A stretch of DNA of 64,000 bases from Lysobacter prati. Lineage in GTDB: Bacteria > Pseudomonadota > Gammaproteobacteria > Xanthomonadales > Xanthomonadaceae. A program made the position numbers and the translations under genes. The notes under the pieces were generated by a model, which was given only the letters and a program-made list of their open reading frames with translations, was not told the origin of the DNA and did not search any database. Of this stretch, positions 1 to 9,987 are shown one piece after another. The stretch is taken from assembly GCF_009765215.1 (NCBI RefSeq), contig NZ_VLNV01000006.1, positions 248,001-312,000 on the forward strand, read 5' to 3'. Positions within the stretch are counted from its first letter, which is position 1. Every line of letters starts with the position of its first letter.

Positions 1-258
1 TCGATCGCCAAGGCCATTGTCGATGTCATGGAAGGCGCGCGCGCCGAACCCGGCGAGACCGCGAAGGGTAGGGGCAAGGCGCGCAGGGTCGCCGAAGACC
101 TGGCCGAATACGCCCGACTCAGCCCGAGCCAGTTCGCAGCGCGGATCAAGGCGCTGGAACAGCAGATGTACCAGCACGCGCGCGATCTGGAGTTCGAGGA
201 AGCCGCGGCGGTGCGCGACCAGTTGCGGCAACTGAAGGATGCAGGCTTCGCTGCCTGA
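1..258 (+). CDS. uvrB: UvrABC excinuclease subunit B, C-terminal fragment
   Basis: The reading frame is open from base 1, so the gene starts outside the window and only the last 85 residues are seen. They read SIAKAIVDVMEGAR, a basic linker, then a UVR domain (about residues 43-78) with LEQQMYQHARDLEFEEAAAV and RDQLRQLK. This C-terminal helical hairpin is the UvrC-binding motif of UvrB, which verifies DNA damage in nucleotide excision repair. The length and position of the UVR motif match the normal C-terminus of the family. No operon partner is visible; the next gene is a tRNA. Confidence 0.93.
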   Translation, partial: SIAKAIVDVMEGARAEPGETAKGRGKARRVAEDLAEYARLSPSQFAARIKALEQQMYQHARDLEFEEAAAVRDQLRQLKDAGFAA

Positions 259-336
259 AGATCAGAAAGGGTGTTGCCGCCACCGCGCCGACGGGCTAAA
301 CTGCGCGCCCTCGTGAGCCACTTGTGGCGAAACGAA

Positions 337-411
337 GGGCGGTTAGCTCAGCGGTAGAGCACTACCTTGACATGGTAGGGGTCACAGGTTCGAACCCTGT
401 ACCGCCCACCA
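337..411 (+). tRNA. tRNA-Val (anticodon GAC)
   Basis: The cloverleaf can be folded by eye: acceptor GGGCGGT pairs with ACCGCCC, the D-arm is GCTC...GAGC, the anticodon stem CTACC/GGTAG encloses loop TTGACAT (anticodon GAC), and the T-arm is ACAGG TTCGAAC CCTGT. CCA is encoded. A perfect 12-bp hairpin follows nine bases later. Confidence 0.96.
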
Positions 412-420
412 ATATGTTGC

Positions 421-450
421 GAACGGCCGGGCTCTGCCCGGCCGTTCTGC
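421..450 (+). terminator. Intrinsic terminator after tRNA-Val
   Basis: Arms GAACGGCCGGGC (421-432) and GCCCGGCCGTTC (436-447) are perfectly complementary around a TCT loop. The sequence after them (TGCTTTC) is only moderately T-rich. The position just after the tRNA supports a terminator. Confidence 0.7.
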
Positions 451-513
451 TTTCGGGACCCGTGCTTTCCGGGGCAGATCCTCGCCGCTTGCAGGCCGAC
501 CCGCGCTCCGGCG

Positions 514-542
514 TTGACTTGGCCGCGCGAAGACCCAACTAT
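514..542 (+). promoter_or_regulatory. Candidate promoter for the thrS operon leader
   Basis: TTGACT (514-519) and AACTAT (537-542) are separated by exactly 17 bases. The -35 is close to consensus and the -10 is weak. Transcription from about 549 would give a leader of roughly 225 nt before thrS that includes a Thr-rich mini-ORF and a terminator hairpin. Confidence 0.55.
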
Positions 543-618
543 TTCACCAGGCTCCGGCATCGGCCGGAGGCAGGACCCAGAGGTGGCCCGCGGCAACACC
601 GCCGGCCGAGCGTGCGAC

Positions 619-645
619 ATGAGCACTACCACTTCCCATCGCTGA
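619..645 (+). CDS. Putative threonine-rich leader peptide of thrS (MSTTTSHR)
   Basis: An eight-codon frame, ATG AGC ACT ACC ACT TCC CAT CGC TGA, holds three consecutive threonine codons. It lies between the candidate promoter at 514-542 and a strong intrinsic terminator at 668-689, and ends 130 bases before thrS. Known transcription attenuators of amino-acid genes use leaders of this type: a ribosome stalled at the cognate codons favours an antiterminator. Here the regulated gene would be threonyl-tRNA synthetase. The ribosome-binding site is weak (only GAG upstream), and the peptide is short for such leaders. The call is inferred from arrangement, not from homology. Confidence 0.55.
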   Translation: MSTTTSHR

Positions 646-646
646 A

Positions 647-689
647 CGCCGACGACGCCCCTGCAGGACGGCGCCGCGGCGCCGTTTTT
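647..689 (+). promoter_or_regulatory. Candidate attenuator: antiterminator arm and intrinsic terminator before thrS
   Basis: Terminator arms ACGGCGCC (668-675) and GGCGCCGT (678-685) run into TTTTT (685-689). CGCCG at 647-651 can pair instead with CGGCG at 669-673, opening the terminator. A ribosome at the leader stop codon (643-645) would cover 647-651. A ribosome stalled on the Thr codons (625-633) would leave it nearly free. This geometry fits attenuation, though the alternative stem is only five base pairs. The rest of 451-667 holds a CTCCGGC/GCCGGAG hairpin near 552-570 and no other gene. Confidence 0.55.
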
Positions 690-775
690 CATTTCCGGAG
701 ACCCGCTTTGTTGCCGGTTTCCGACGATCTCCAACCGCCAAGCCGCGCACCCGCGCGCCAGCAAGACACCCTCTC

Positions 776-2677
776 ATGATCGCAATCACCCTTCCTGACG
801 GCAGCCGCCGCGAATTCGAACAGCCCGTGTCCGTAGGCGAGGTTGCCGCCTCGATCGGCGCCGGCCTGGCCAAGGCTGCCCTCGCTGGCAAGGTCGACGG
901 CAAGCTCGTCGACTCCAGCTTCCGCATCGACCGCGACGCCTCGCTCGAGATCGTCACCGAAAAGCACCCCGACGCCCTCGAGGTGCTGCGCCATTCCACC
1001 GCGCACCTGCTGGCGCAGGCCGTGCAGCGCCTGTACCCGGGCGCGCAGGTCACCATCGGCCCGGTCATCGACAACGGCTTCTACTACGACTTCGCCTACG
1101 AACGCCCGTTCACGCCGGAAGACCTGCCGGCGATCGAGGCGGAGATGCAGAAGATCGTCAAGGAAGCCCTGCCGGTCTCGCGCGGCGTGAAGTCGCGTGA
1201 CGACGCGGTCGCGTTCTTCCGTGGCATCGGCGAGGCCTACAAGGCCGAGATCATCGAATCGATCCCGGCCAGCGAAGACCTGTCGCTGTACAGCCAGGGC
1301 GAGTTCACCGACCTATGCCGTGGCCCGCACGTGCCGTCCACCGACAAGCTGCGCGCGTTCAAGCTGATGAAGGTCGCTGGCGCCTACTGGCGCGGCGATT
1401 CCAACAACCAGATGCTCAGCCGCATCTACGGCACCGCCTGGCTCAACGACAAGGACCTCAAGGCCTACCTGACCCAGCTCGAGGAAGCCGAGAAGCGCGA
1501 CCACCGCAAGATCGCCAAGCAGCAGGACCTGTTCCACCTGCAGGAAGAGGCCCCGGGCCTGATCTTCTGGCACCCCAAGGGCTGGTCGATCTGGCAGGTC
1601 GTCGAGCAGTACATGCGCAAGGTCTACCGCGACAGCGGTTACCAGGAAGTGCGCTGCCCGCAGATCCTCGACGTGTCGCTGTGGCAGAAGTCCGGGCACT
1701 GGGACAACTACCAGGAAAACATGTTCTTCACCGAGTCGGAGAAGCGCACCTACGCACTCAAGCCGATGAACTGCCCGGGCCACGTGCAGGTGTTCAACCA
1801 CGGCCTGCACAGCTACCGCGACCTGCCGATCCGCTACGGCGAGTTTGGCGCCTGCCACCGCAACGAGCCCTCCGGCGCGCTGCACGGCATCCTGCGCGTG
1901 CGCGGTTTCACCCAGGACGACGGCCACATCTTCTGCACCGAGGACCAGATCGAGGCCGAGGTCAGCGCCTTCCACCAGCAAGCCCTGGCCGTCTACGACG
2001 TCTTCGGCTTCAGTGAGATCCAGATCAAGATCGCCCTGCGCCCGGACAAGCGCCTGGGCGACGACGCCACCTGGGACAAGGCCGAGGACGCCCTGCGCTC
2101 GGCCCTGAGCGCGGCCGGCATGCAGTGGGAGGAGCTGCCCGGCGAGGGCGCCTTCTACGGCCCCAAGATCGAATACCACCTCAAGGACGCCATCGGCCGC
2201 ACCTGGCAGCTGGGTACCATGCAGGTCGATTTCATGATGCCGGCCCGCCTGGGCGCCGAATACGTCGACGAAAGCAGCCAGCGCCGCCACCCGGTGATGC
2301 TGCACCGGGCCATTGTCGGCTCGATGGAGCGCTTCATCGGCATCCTGATCGAGCACCATGCCGGCCAGTTCCCGGCCTGGCTGGCCCCGATCCAGGCGGT
2401 GGTCATGAACATCACCGACGCCCAGGGCGATTACGTGGACGAAGTCAGGAAATCCCTTGCAAATCAAGGATTCCGGGTCCACGCCGATTTGCGCAACGAA
2501 AAGATCGGCTATAAGATTCGCGAGCATACCCTGCAGCGCGTGCCTTACCTGCTCGTGGTCGGTGACCGCGAGAAGGAAAACGGCCAGATTTCTGTGCGCA
2601 CGCGGGGAGGGGAGGACCTCGGGACGATGACCGTCTCCGAATTCGCCTCGCGTTTGCGCAATGAGGGCGTTCAATAA
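776..2677 (+). CDS. thrS: Threonyl-tRNA synthetase
   Basis: This cytoplasmic enzyme charges tRNA-Thr with threonine using ATP. The 633-residue product has the full class II ThrRS layout: an N-terminal TGS domain (about 1-60), a second editing domain with the HSTAH motif (H73, H77) and FTDLCRGPH, then the catalytic core with KPMNCPGH, and a C-terminal anticodon-binding domain ending in [12 protein letters not shown]. Length is normal. The ATG at 776 gives the TGS domain its usual start ([10 protein letters not shown]), although no clear Shine-Dalgarno precedes it. It heads an operon with infC. The leader upstream suggests control by threonine supply. Confidence 0.97.
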   Translation: MIAITLPDGSRREFEQPVSVGEVAASIGAGLAKAALAGKVDGKLVDSSFRIDRDASLEIVTEKHPDALEVLRHSTAHLLAQAVQRLYPGAQVTIGPVIDNGFYYDFAYERPFTPEDLPAIEAEMQKIVKEALPVSRGVKSRDDAVAFFRGIGEAYKAEIIESIPASEDLSLYSQGEFTDLCRGPHVPSTDKLRAFKLMKVAGAYWRGDSNNQMLSRIYGTAWLNDKDLKAYLTQLEEAEKRDHRKIAKQQDLFHLQEEAPGLIFWHPKGWSIWQVVEQYMRKVYRDSGYQEVRCPQILDVSLWQKSGHWDNYQENMFFTESEKRTYALKPMNCPGHVQVFNHGLHSYRDLPIRYGEFGACHRNEPSGALHGILRVRGFTQDDGHIFCTEDQIEAEVSAFHQQALAVYDVFGFSEIQIKIALRPDKRLGDDATWDKAEDALRSALSAAGMQWEELPGEGAFYGPKIEYHLKDAIGRTWQLGTMQVDFMMPARLGAEYVDESSQRRHPVMLHRAIVGSMERFIGILIEHHAGQFPAWLAPIQAVVMNITDAQGDYVDEVRKSLANQGFRVHADLRNEKIGYKIREHTLQRVPYLLVVGDREKENGQISVRTRGGEDLGTMTVSEFASRLRNEGVQ

Positions 2678-2746
2678 GCCCGTAAGCTGCCCAGGTCCGG
2701 CTGCCATCCCCCGGCGGCCGGCACGATCCATACCGGAGATTGCAAC

Positions 2747-3271
2747 ATCAGTACCCCCGAAAAGCCGAATCGCAAGAACCAGGAAATCCGCGTCCCGCGC
2801 GTGCGCGTGATTGGCAGTGATGGCGAGATGATCGGCGTGCTGACGCGCGACGAAGCGCTGCGCATGGCCGAAGACGAAGGCCTCGACCTCGTCGAAATCC
2901 AGCCCAACGCTGATCCGCCGGTCTGCAAGGTCATGGACTTCGGCAAGTTCCGCTTCGAGCAGCAGAAGAAGGCCAACGAGGCGAAGAAGAAGACCAAGCA
3001 GGTCGAGATCAAGGAACTCAAGTTCCGTCCGGTGACCGACGAAGGCGACTACCAGATCAAGCTGCGCAACATGCGCCGCTTCCTGGAAGAGGGCGACAAG
3101 GTCAAGGTCAACATCCGCTTCCGTGGCCGTGAAATGAGCCACCAGGAGCTCGGCCGCGAGATGGCCGCGCGGATCGAGGCCGACCTGGGCGAGGACATCG
3201 TGATCGAGTCGCGTCCGCGCCTTGAAGGCCGGCAGATGGTCATGATGATCGCGCCGAAGAAGAAGATCTGA
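2747..3271 (+). CDS. infC: Translation initiation factor IF-3, starting at ATC
   Basis: IF-3 binds the 30S subunit and checks start codon and initiator tRNA. The product has the N-domain with [14 protein letters not shown], a lysine-rich linker ([14 protein letters not shown]) and the C-domain ending in [11 protein letters not shown]. No ATG or GTG lies in frame before a GTG at 2801, which would remove conserved N-terminal residues. An ATC at 2747 gives (M)[20 protein letters not shown], 174 residues, and sits eight bases after GGAG (2735-2738). Rare start codons (AUU in Escherichia coli) are a known part of infC autoregulation, because IF-3 itself disfavours them. Confidence 0.93.
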   Translation: MSTPEKPNRKNQEIRVPRVRVIGSDGEMIGVLTRDEALRMAEDEGLDLVEIQPNADPPVCKVMDFGKFRFEQQKKANEAKKKTKQVEIKELKFRPVTDEGDYQIKLRNMRRFLEEGDKVKVNIRFRGREMSHQELGREMAARIEADLGEDIVIESRPRLEGRQMVMMIAPKKKI

Positions 3272-3340
3272 CGCTTTACCCCCTCTCCCGCCTGCGGCGA
3301 GGGGCTCAGGGGCCAAACCCCTGATTCTGAAAGAAAACAT

Positions 3341-3369
3341 TTGCAAGCCCGGCAGCCTGCCCGCATAAT
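3341..3369 (+). promoter_or_regulatory. Promoter for rpmI-rplT inside the operon
   Basis: TTGCAA (3341-3346) and CATAAT (3364-3369) are separated by 17 bases, a near-consensus sigma-70 promoter. It lies after infC and would drive the ribosomal proteins independently of thrS. Confidence 0.65.
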
Positions 3370-3375
3370 GTGCGG

Positions 3376-3397
3376 CCCGGTTCGCCGGGTTTGTTGT
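3376..3397 (+). terminator. Small UUCG hairpin with T-rich tail in the rpmI leader
   Basis: CCCGG TTCG CCGGG (3376-3389) is followed by TTTGTTGT. A UUCG tetraloop hairpin directly after a promoter could be an attenuator for rpmI-rplT. The stem is short, so it may instead only stabilise the leader RNA. Confidence 0.4.
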
Positions 3398-3525
3398 GTG
3401 CTGTACCAGGAACCTGTCGTAGAATCCTTTCAAGATCAACGACTTACAAGCCGGCAAGGGCAGGACGGAAAGAGTGGCGCAAGCCACCGCCCAGGCCAGT
3501 GACCAAACTCCGAAAGGACATCGCA

Positions 3526-3723
3526 ATGCCCAAGATCAAAACCAATCGGGCGGCAGCCAAGCGCTTCCGGAAGACTGCTTCCGGCAAGTACAAGTGCGGC
3601 CACGCCAACAAGAGCCACATCCTCACCAAGAAGGCGACCAAGCGGAAGCGCAACCTGCGGCAGACGAACCATGTTCGTGCCGAGGACGCGGGCCGTCTGG
3701 ACCGCATGCTGCCGTATCTTTGA
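3526..3723 (+). CDS. rpmI: 50S ribosomal protein L35
   Basis: L35 is a small, very basic large-subunit protein. The 65-residue product begins [17 protein letters not shown] and ends DRMLPYL, full length for the family. A good Shine-Dalgarno (AAAGGA) precedes the ATG at 3526, and an upstream in-frame start at 3370 would add residues unlike L35. It is followed after 13 bases by rplT, the usual pair downstream of infC. Confidence 0.97.
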   Translation: MPKIKTNRAAAKRFRKTASGKYKCGHANKSHILTKKATKRKRNLRQTNHVRAEDAGRLDRMLPYL

Positions 3724-3736
3724 GGAGGACTGAACA

Positions 3737-5229
<1,493 letters not shown>

Positions 5230-5243
5230 GCGAAACAGCAAAA

Positions 5244-5270
5244 TGGGTCCCGGCATTCGCCGGGATGACG
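5244..5270. repeat. Short palindromic dispersed-type repeat between pheS and pheT
   Basis: TCCCGGC (5248-5254) and GCCGGGA (5259-5265) form a hairpin with ATTC loop inside TGGGTCCCGGC...GGGATGACG. Repeats ending in GGGATGACG are common between genes in Xanthomonadaceae. Only one copy is seen here, so dispersal is an inference. Confidence 0.5.
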
Positions 5271-5298
5271 AAGCAGAATCATCGGGTTATTGCCGCAA

Positions 5299-7686
5299 AT
5301 GAAATTCTCCGAAAACTGGCTGCGACAGCATGTGCCGACCACCGCGACGCGCGACGAGCTTTCCGCGACGCTGACCGCGATCGGCCTGGAAGTCGAAGAA
5401 GTCACCGTGCTGGGCGAATCGCTCGACGGCGTCGTCGTCGGCCACATCGTCAGTGCCGAAAAGCATCCCGAAGCCGACCGCCTGCAGGTCTGCCAGGTCG
5501 ACACCGGCAACGGCACCGTGCAGATCGTCTGTGGCGCGCCCAACGCGTGCCCGGGCCTGAAGGCGCCGTTGGCGATGGTCGGCGCGAACCTGCCCGGCGG
5601 TATCGCGATCAAGGCGGCGAAGCTGCGTGGCGTGGAGTCGTCGGGCATGTTGTGCTCGGCCAAGGAACTGGGCGTGGATCCCGACGCCTCGGGCCTGCTC
5701 GAGCTGCCGGTCGATGCAACGGTGGGTACACCACTTGCGCAGTACCTCGGCCTTCCCGACGCCAGCATCGAGATCAAGCTCACGCCCAACCGCGCCGACT
5801 GCTTCAGCGTCCGCGGAATCGCCTACGACGTGGCGGCGGCACTGGCCAGCGAAGTGCATGAATTCGACACCACGCCGGTTGCAGCGCAGAGCGATGCGAC
5901 CCTGGTCGTCGAGCTGCAGGCCGGTGCCCGCGTGCCGCGTTTCGTCGGCCGCGTCATCGACAACGTCGACGCCACGGTGCCGACGCCGGCATGGATGGCC
6001 GAACGCCTGCGCCGCAGTGGCGTGCGTCCGATCAGCTTCCTCGTCGACGTCACCCAGTACGTGATGCTCGAGCTCGGCCAGCCGATGCACGCCTTCGACA
6101 AGGCGACGCTGGAAGGCGCCGTCGTCGTGCGTCCGGCGCGTGCGGGTGAAGAGGTCAAGCTGCTCGACGGCCGCACGGTCGCGCTCGACGAGGAGTTCCT
6201 CGTCGTCGCCGACAGCCGCGGCGGCAACGGCGCGCGTGCAGTCGCGTTGGGCGGCATCATGGGCGGATTCGATACCCGCGTGACCGATACCACCCGCAGC
6301 GTCTTCCTTGAAGCCGCACACTGGGTGCCGTCGGCGATCATCGGCCGCAGCCGCAAGCTCGGCATGCACACCGACGCCGGCCACCGCTTCGAGCGCGGCG
6401 TCGATCCGGAGCTGCCGCGCATCGCCGTGGAATACGCCACCCGGCTGATCCTCGACATCGCCGGCGGTGTCACCGGCCCAATCATCGAAGCCGCATTGCC
6501 CGAACACCTGCAGCCGTCGCAGCCGATCACGCTGCGCCGCGCGCGCCTGGCGCGGTTGCTGGGCCTGCAGGTCGCCGATGCCGAAGTCGAGCGCATCCTG
6601 CGCGCGCTGGGCCTGTCGGTCGAGACCCTCGCCGATGGCTGGCGCGTGATCGCGCCGAGCCGTCGTTTCGATCTGGCGATCGAGGAAGACCTGATCGAAG
6701 AGATCGCGCGCATCCACGGCTACGACGCGATCCCCACGACGCTGCCGAGCGGTGCCGCGCGCCTGGTCGCGCCGAGCGAAACCCGCGTCGAGGACGCCAG
6801 CGCCCGCCGCCAGATGGCTGCGCGCGACTACCTGGAAGCAGTCAACTACGCCTTCGTCGACGCCGACCTGCTCGCCAAGTGGGGCAAGGCCGACGGCGCC
6901 GTGCCGCTGGCCAACCCGCTCAGCGCAGAGCTGGGCGTGATGCGCACGGCCCTGCTGCCAGGCCTGGTCGCCGCGCTGGCGCGCAATACCGTGCGCCAGC
7001 AGCCGCGCGTGCGCCTGTTCGAGCTCGGCAATGTCTTCAGCGCAAATGGCAGCGAATCGCCGCGCGAGACCCCGCGCATCGCCGCCGCCATCTGCGGCGA
7101 GGCGACCGTCGAGCAGTGGGCGACGACCGCCCGTCCGGCCGGTTTCCACGACCTCCGTGGCGATCTGGACAGCCTGGCCGCACTGGCCGGCGCCAACCTC
7201 GAATACCGCCCGTCGCAGCCGTCGTGGGCGCACCCGGGCCGCTCCGCCGACGTCTACCGCGAGAGTGTCTACCTGGGCTGGATCGGCCAACTGCACCCGC
7301 GCCTGCAGCGCTCGCTGGACCTCGACGTCGATGTGGTGGCTTTCGAGCTCGATCTGGAGCCGCTGTTCAGCCGCGCGGTGGCCAAGGCCGGCGCGCTGTC
7401 GAAGTACCCCTCGGTGCGCCGCGACTTGGCGTTCGTGGTGGCTGAATCGGTGACCTGGGGCGCGCTGTCGGCCGCCGTTCGTCGGGCCGCCGGAACCGTT
7501 CTTCGCGACCTCGTCCTGTTCGACAAATATCAGGGCAAGGGCGTGGAACCGGGTTTCAAAAGTCTCGCTATGGGCTTGATTCTGCAGGATGAATCGCGCA
7601 CGCTCACTGATCGTGACGTGGACGCAACTGTGGCTTCGGTGACCGATGCCCTGCAGCGCGAACACGGTGCCGTGATCCGAGGCTGA
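5299..7686 (+). CDS. pheT: Phenylalanyl-tRNA synthetase beta subunit
   Basis: The beta chain binds tRNA and edits Tyr-tRNA-Phe. The 795-residue product has the standard layout: an N-terminal domain with [12 protein letters not shown], an EMAP-like tRNA-binding domain (about 40-150, with [19 protein letters not shown]), the B3/B4 editing domain ([20 protein letters not shown]), B5 and catalytic-like domains, and a C-terminal ferredoxin-fold anticodon-binding domain ending with [10 protein letters not shown]. The ATG at 5299 starts at the conserved MKFSE; a TTG nine bases earlier is less likely. It follows pheS and precedes ihfA. Confidence 0.96.
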   Translation: MKFSENWLRQHVPTTATRDELSATLTAIGLEVEEVTVLGESLDGVVVGHIVSAEKHPEADRLQVCQVDTGNGTVQIVCGAPNACPGLKAPLAMVGANLPGGIAIKAAKLRGVESSGMLCSAKELGVDPDASGLLELPVDATVGTPLAQYLGLPDASIEIKLTPNRADCFSVRGIAYDVAAALASEVHEFDTTPVAAQSDATLVVELQAGARVPRFVGRVIDNVDATVPTPAWMAERLRRSGVRPISFLVDVTQYVMLELGQPMHAFDKATLEGAVVVRPARAGEEVKLLDGRTVALDEEFLVVADSRGGNGARAVALGGIMGGFDTRVTDTTRSVFLEAAHWVPSAIIGRSRKLGMHTDAGHRFERGVDPELPRIAVEYATRLILDIAGGVTGPIIEAALPEHLQPSQPITLRRARLARLLGLQVADAEVERILRALGLSVETLADGWRVIAPSRRFDLAIEEDLIEEIARIHGYDAIPTTLPSGAARLVAPSETRVEDASARRQMAARDYLEAVNYAFVDADLLAKWGKADGAVPLANPLSAELGVMRTALLPGLVAALARNTVRQQPRVRLFELGNVFSANGSESPRETPRIAAAICGEATVEQWATTARPAGFHDLRGDLDSLAALAGANLEYRPSQPSWAHPGRSADVYRESVYLGWIGQLHPRLQRSLDLDVDVVAFELDLEPLFSRAVAKAGALSKYPSVRRDLAFVVAESVTWGALSAAVRRAAGTVLRDLVLFDKYQGKGVEPGFKSLAMGLILQDESRTLTDRDVDATVASVTDALQREHGAVIRG

Positions 7687-7702
7687 GGTTGAAGGAAAAA
7701 AG

Positions 7703-8035
7703 ATGGCACTGACCAAAGCTGAGATGGCCGAGCGCCTGTTCGACGAAGTCGGGCTGAACAAGCGCGAGGCGAAGGAATTCGTCGATTCCTTCTTCGACGC
7801 CCTTCGCGAGGCGCTGGAGCAGGGCCGCCAGGTGAAGCTGTCGGGTTTCGGCAACTTCGACCTGCGCCGCAAGAACCAGCGGCCGGGTCGCAACCCCAAG
7901 ACCGGCCAGGAGATCCCGATCTCCGCGCGCACGGTGGTGACGTTCCGTCCGGGGCAGAAGCTCAAGGAACGCGTGGAAGCATTCAGTGGCGTGGACCAAA
8001 CCGATGTGAAGCGCGCAGGAGCGAAGCATGCTTGA
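7703..8035 (+). CDS. ihfA: Integration host factor alpha subunit
   Basis: IHF-alpha pairs with IHF-beta to bend DNA at specific sites, acting in replication, transcription and phage integration. The 110-residue product has the HU/IHF fold with [15 protein letters not shown], the beta-arm signature [15 protein letters not shown] and [15 protein letters not shown]. It is about ten residues longer at the C-terminus than Escherichia coli IHF-alpha. The order pheT-ihfA is widely conserved. Its last eight bases overlap the next gene. Confidence 0.95.
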   Translation: MALTKAEMAERLFDEVGLNKREAKEFVDSFFDALREALEQGRQVKLSGFGNFDLRRKNQRPGRNPKTGQEIPISARTVVTFRPGQKLKERVEAFSGVDQTDVKRAGAKHA

Positions 8036-8384
8036 TCCGGGCAGCAACCGTGAACTTCCGCCGATCCCGGCGAAGCGCTACTTCACCATCGGTGAAGTCA
8101 GTGAGCTGTGCGACGTCAAGCCGCACGTGCTGCGCTACTGGGAGACCGAGTTCCCGATGCTCAATCCGGTCAAGCGCCGCGGCAACCGCCGTTACTACCA
8201 GCGCCATGAGGTGCTGATGGTCCGGCAGATCCGCGGCCTGCTGTACGAACAGGGCTACACCATCGGCGGCGCCCGCCTGCGCCTGGAAGGCGAATCGGCC
8301 AAGGACGAGTCCGCGCTGAGCTCGCAGATCATCAAGCAGGTGCGGATGGAGCTGGAAGAGGTCCTGACGCTGCTGCGCCGCTGA
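8028..8384 (+). CDS. MerR-family transcriptional regulator
   Basis: A 118-residue DNA-binding protein. The N-terminal half is a winged helix of the MerR family ([24 protein letters not shown], then [23 protein letters not shown]). The C-terminal end is a short helix, [12 protein letters not shown], likely for dimerisation. No metal- or ligand-binding cysteines are visible. It overlaps ihfA by eight bases, with GGAG in front of its ATG, so it is translated from the same mRNA. This MerR-like gene next to ihfA is common in gammaproteobacteria; its target is not known to me. Confidence 0.9.
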   Translation: MLDPGSNRELPPIPAKRYFTIGEVSELCDVKPHVLRYWETEFPMLNPVKRRGNRRYYQRHEVLMVRQIRGLLYEQGYTIGGARLRLEGESAKDESALSSQIIKQVRMELEEVLTLLRR

Positions 8385-8471
8385 AGCGACACCCGGTCAG
8401 ATGGATGGCCGGACACGGTAACAAGCGGCTATACTTGCCGCCCGCCGCAAGGCGGAGATCGCAATACACGT

Positions 8472-8548
8472 CGGGGCGTAGCGCAGCCTGGTAGCGCATC
8501 TGCCTGGGGGGCAGAGGGTCGTCGGTTCAAATCCGGCCGTCCCGACCA
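8472..8548 (+). tRNA. tRNA-Pro (anticodon GGG), used as attachment site
   Basis: Acceptor CGGGGCG pairs with CGTCCCG, anticodon stem TCTGC/GCAGA encloses loop CTGGGGG (anticodon GGG), T-arm GTCGG TTCAAAT CCGGC, encoded CCA. The gene is intact. Its 3' half from 8501 recurs perfectly at 24663, marking the target of the integrative element to its right. Confidence 0.95.
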
Positions 8549-8557
8549 TTGCATCAA
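8501..8557 (+). repeat. Left attachment site (57-bp direct repeat, copy 1)
   Basis: The 57 bases from TGCCTGGGG to TTGCATCAA are identical to 24663-24719, and the flanking bases differ on both sides. The copy covers the tRNA-Pro anticodon arm to nine bases past CCA. It is the usual crossover region of tRNA-targeting tyrosine integrases. Confidence 0.93.
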
Positions 8558-8585
8558 AGGGTTAGGTGTATCGAGCAAGGCTCTA

Positions 8586-8613
8586 CACCCTATTTCCACC
8601 CTATTTCCACCCT
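8586..8613 (+). repeat. 11-bp tandem repeats near attL, possible integrase arm sites
   Basis: CACCCTATTTC occurs at 8586-8596 and 8597-8607, followed by a partial copy (CACCCTAT) at 8608. CACCCTA also occurs at 24549-24555 near attR. Short direct repeats beside the core fit arm-type binding sites of a tyrosine integrase. This is inferred from position only. Confidence 0.4.
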
Positions 8614-8649
8614 ATCCGCTTATCGAGTAGCAAGCGCGCGGAGGTTGAT

Positions 8650-8886
8650 GTGGACGAGAAGCCAGAAATTCAGAGCTTTGAACTTGAGTTCGGTGAACTG
8701 CGGCGGATTGGGTCCAACAAGCCAGTCAAATTCTTGCTTAGGACGGCCTCTGGAACGATCGTGTCCGGAGTCATTACGCCGAACAATCCGTTGGAGGTGA
8801 CCAATGGAGGCGACATCGAGGAATTCACCCTCGAAATTCGCAATAGCCTCGCGACTGCGCCTTACTTGAGCAGTAACGACACCTAG
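8650..8886 (+). CDS. Hypothetical protein between attL and integrase
   Basis: A 78-residue protein of unknown function, rich in beta-type segments (FELEFGELRRIG, PVKFLLRTASGTIVSGVITP). The GTG at 8650 lies five bases after GGAGG (8640-8644). A longer frame to an upstream ATG at 8566 starts inside the repeats and reads unlike protein. It converges on the integrase, whose stop lies three bases away. Confidence 0.6.
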   Translation: MDEKPEIQSFELEFGELRRIGSNKPVKFLLRTASGTIVSGVITPNNPLEVTNGGDIEEFTLEIRNSLATAPYLSSNDT

Positions 8887-8888
8887 TA

Positions 8889-9983
8889 TCAGCGAGGCAG
8901 CGTGATGCCAGTCGAAACTGACTGCCACGGTGAATCGTGGCCCTCCAGGTAGACCTTCGTCATCGACTCGCTGCTGTGTCCCATCAGCGCTTGGACCTGC
9001 TGCACCGTCCACCCCTCATCCTTCAGCAGCGCACCGCCGAGACTGCGGATCTCGTGGAAGGTCGGCGGGTTGTCGCCATCGATGCCGGCGTCGTCGCGAG
9101 CATCGGCGAACGCGCGCGATAGCTGCTCGGGCAGCACCTGGGTGTGATGCGTGCGCGCCTTCGCGCGCTTGTCCTGCGGCCGAGCTTTCTCCGGCAAGCG
9201 GTGCACCACGAACGGCGACACCACAGCATCGCGGGCGCGGCCCAGCACAGCTTCCAGTTCAGCGCCGACGGCGATCTGCAGGCGCACGCCGCTGCTCTCC
9301 TCGGTCTTCGACGGCACCACCCACAGCGAGCCGCCGCGCGAGTCCGAGAACTTCAGGCTGACCACGTCCTCACGGCGCAGCAGCGTCAGCAGAGACAGGT
9401 CCATTGCGATCCGCACCCACGTCGGCGCCTTCTCCCAGATCGCCCTGTAGACCTCGATCGTCAGGCGCTCGCGTTTGCGCTCGTGCGAGAACTTGCGCGT
9501 GGACAGTGCCGGGTTGTCGTCCATCCAGCCTTCCTCGACTGCGCAGGCGAGGATCCAGCCCAAGACCAGGCGGAACTGCTGGCGCGAGCGCGGCGACGGC
9601 GTGACCTCGCGGATGAAGGTGGCGCAGTCCTTCACCGACAGGTGCTGCAGCTCGCGCTCGCCGATGTTCGACTCGATGCGGCGGATAACGCTCTCGTAGA
9701 CCTCGGCCGTCTTCGGCGCCCACTTCCGGCCCGGGATGTCGTCGGTGCGGAACACCTGGATCGCATCGGTGACGGACTTCGTCTTGCCCATGACCTTGTC
9801 GACCAGGTCGTTCCCCTGGACCAGCATGGCGTTGAGCTTCTTCGCAGCAGCGAAGGCCTTCGCCTTGTCGCCGCCCATCCAGACTTCCTTGCGCGTGACC
9901 GGGTGCCGGTACTTGAACCCCGCCTTGTTCGGGTAGAGGTTCGGTGGCCAGCCCAGGCGGTTGCGCGAGCGGGTGCGTCCCAT
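8889..9983 (-). CDS. int: Tyrosine recombinase (phage integrase) of element 1
   Basis: The 364-residue protein catalyses site-specific integration and excision. It has an N-terminal arm-binding region (MGRTRSRNRLGWPPNLYPN), a core-binding SAM-like domain, and a catalytic domain with Arg in TLLRREDVVSLK, the HEIRSLGG box and MGHSSESMTKVY containing the tyrosine. It lies next to attL and reads towards it. The xis stop codon ends five bases before its ATG, so the two are co-transcribed. An ATG three bases earlier is equally possible. Confidence 0.93.
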   Translation of the reverse strand: MGRTRSRNRLGWPPNLYPNKAGFKYRHPVTRKEVWMGGDKAKAFAAAKKLNAMLVQGNDLVDKVMGKTKSVTDAIQVFRTDDIPGRKWAPKTAEVYESVIRRIESNIGERELQHLSVKDCATFIREVTPSPRSRQQFRLVLGWILACAVEEGWMDDNPALSTRKFSHERKRERLTIEVYRAIWEKAPTWVRIAMDLSLLTLLRREDVVSLKFSDSRGGSLWVVPSKTEESSGVRLQIAVGAELEAVLGRARDAVVSPFVVHRLPEKARPQDKRAKARTHHTQVLPEQLSRAFADARDDAGIDGDNPPTFHEIRSLGGALLKDEGWTVQQVQALMGHSSESMTKVYLEGHDSPWQSVSTGITLPR

Positions 9984-9987
9984 CATG

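Noticed and set aside
2801-3271. infC starting at GTG 2801
   Set aside because: It would delete the conserved N-terminal residues; ATC at 2747 has a proper ribosome-binding site.
1313-3526. Very long minus-strand frame across thrS, infC and the rpmI leader
   Set aside because: It is antisense to well recognised genes; high GC opens such shadow frames and its sequence matches no family.
5287-7965. Long minus-strand frame across pheT and ihfA
   Set aside because: Antisense shadow of two certain genes, low-complexity and Arg/Ala-rich.
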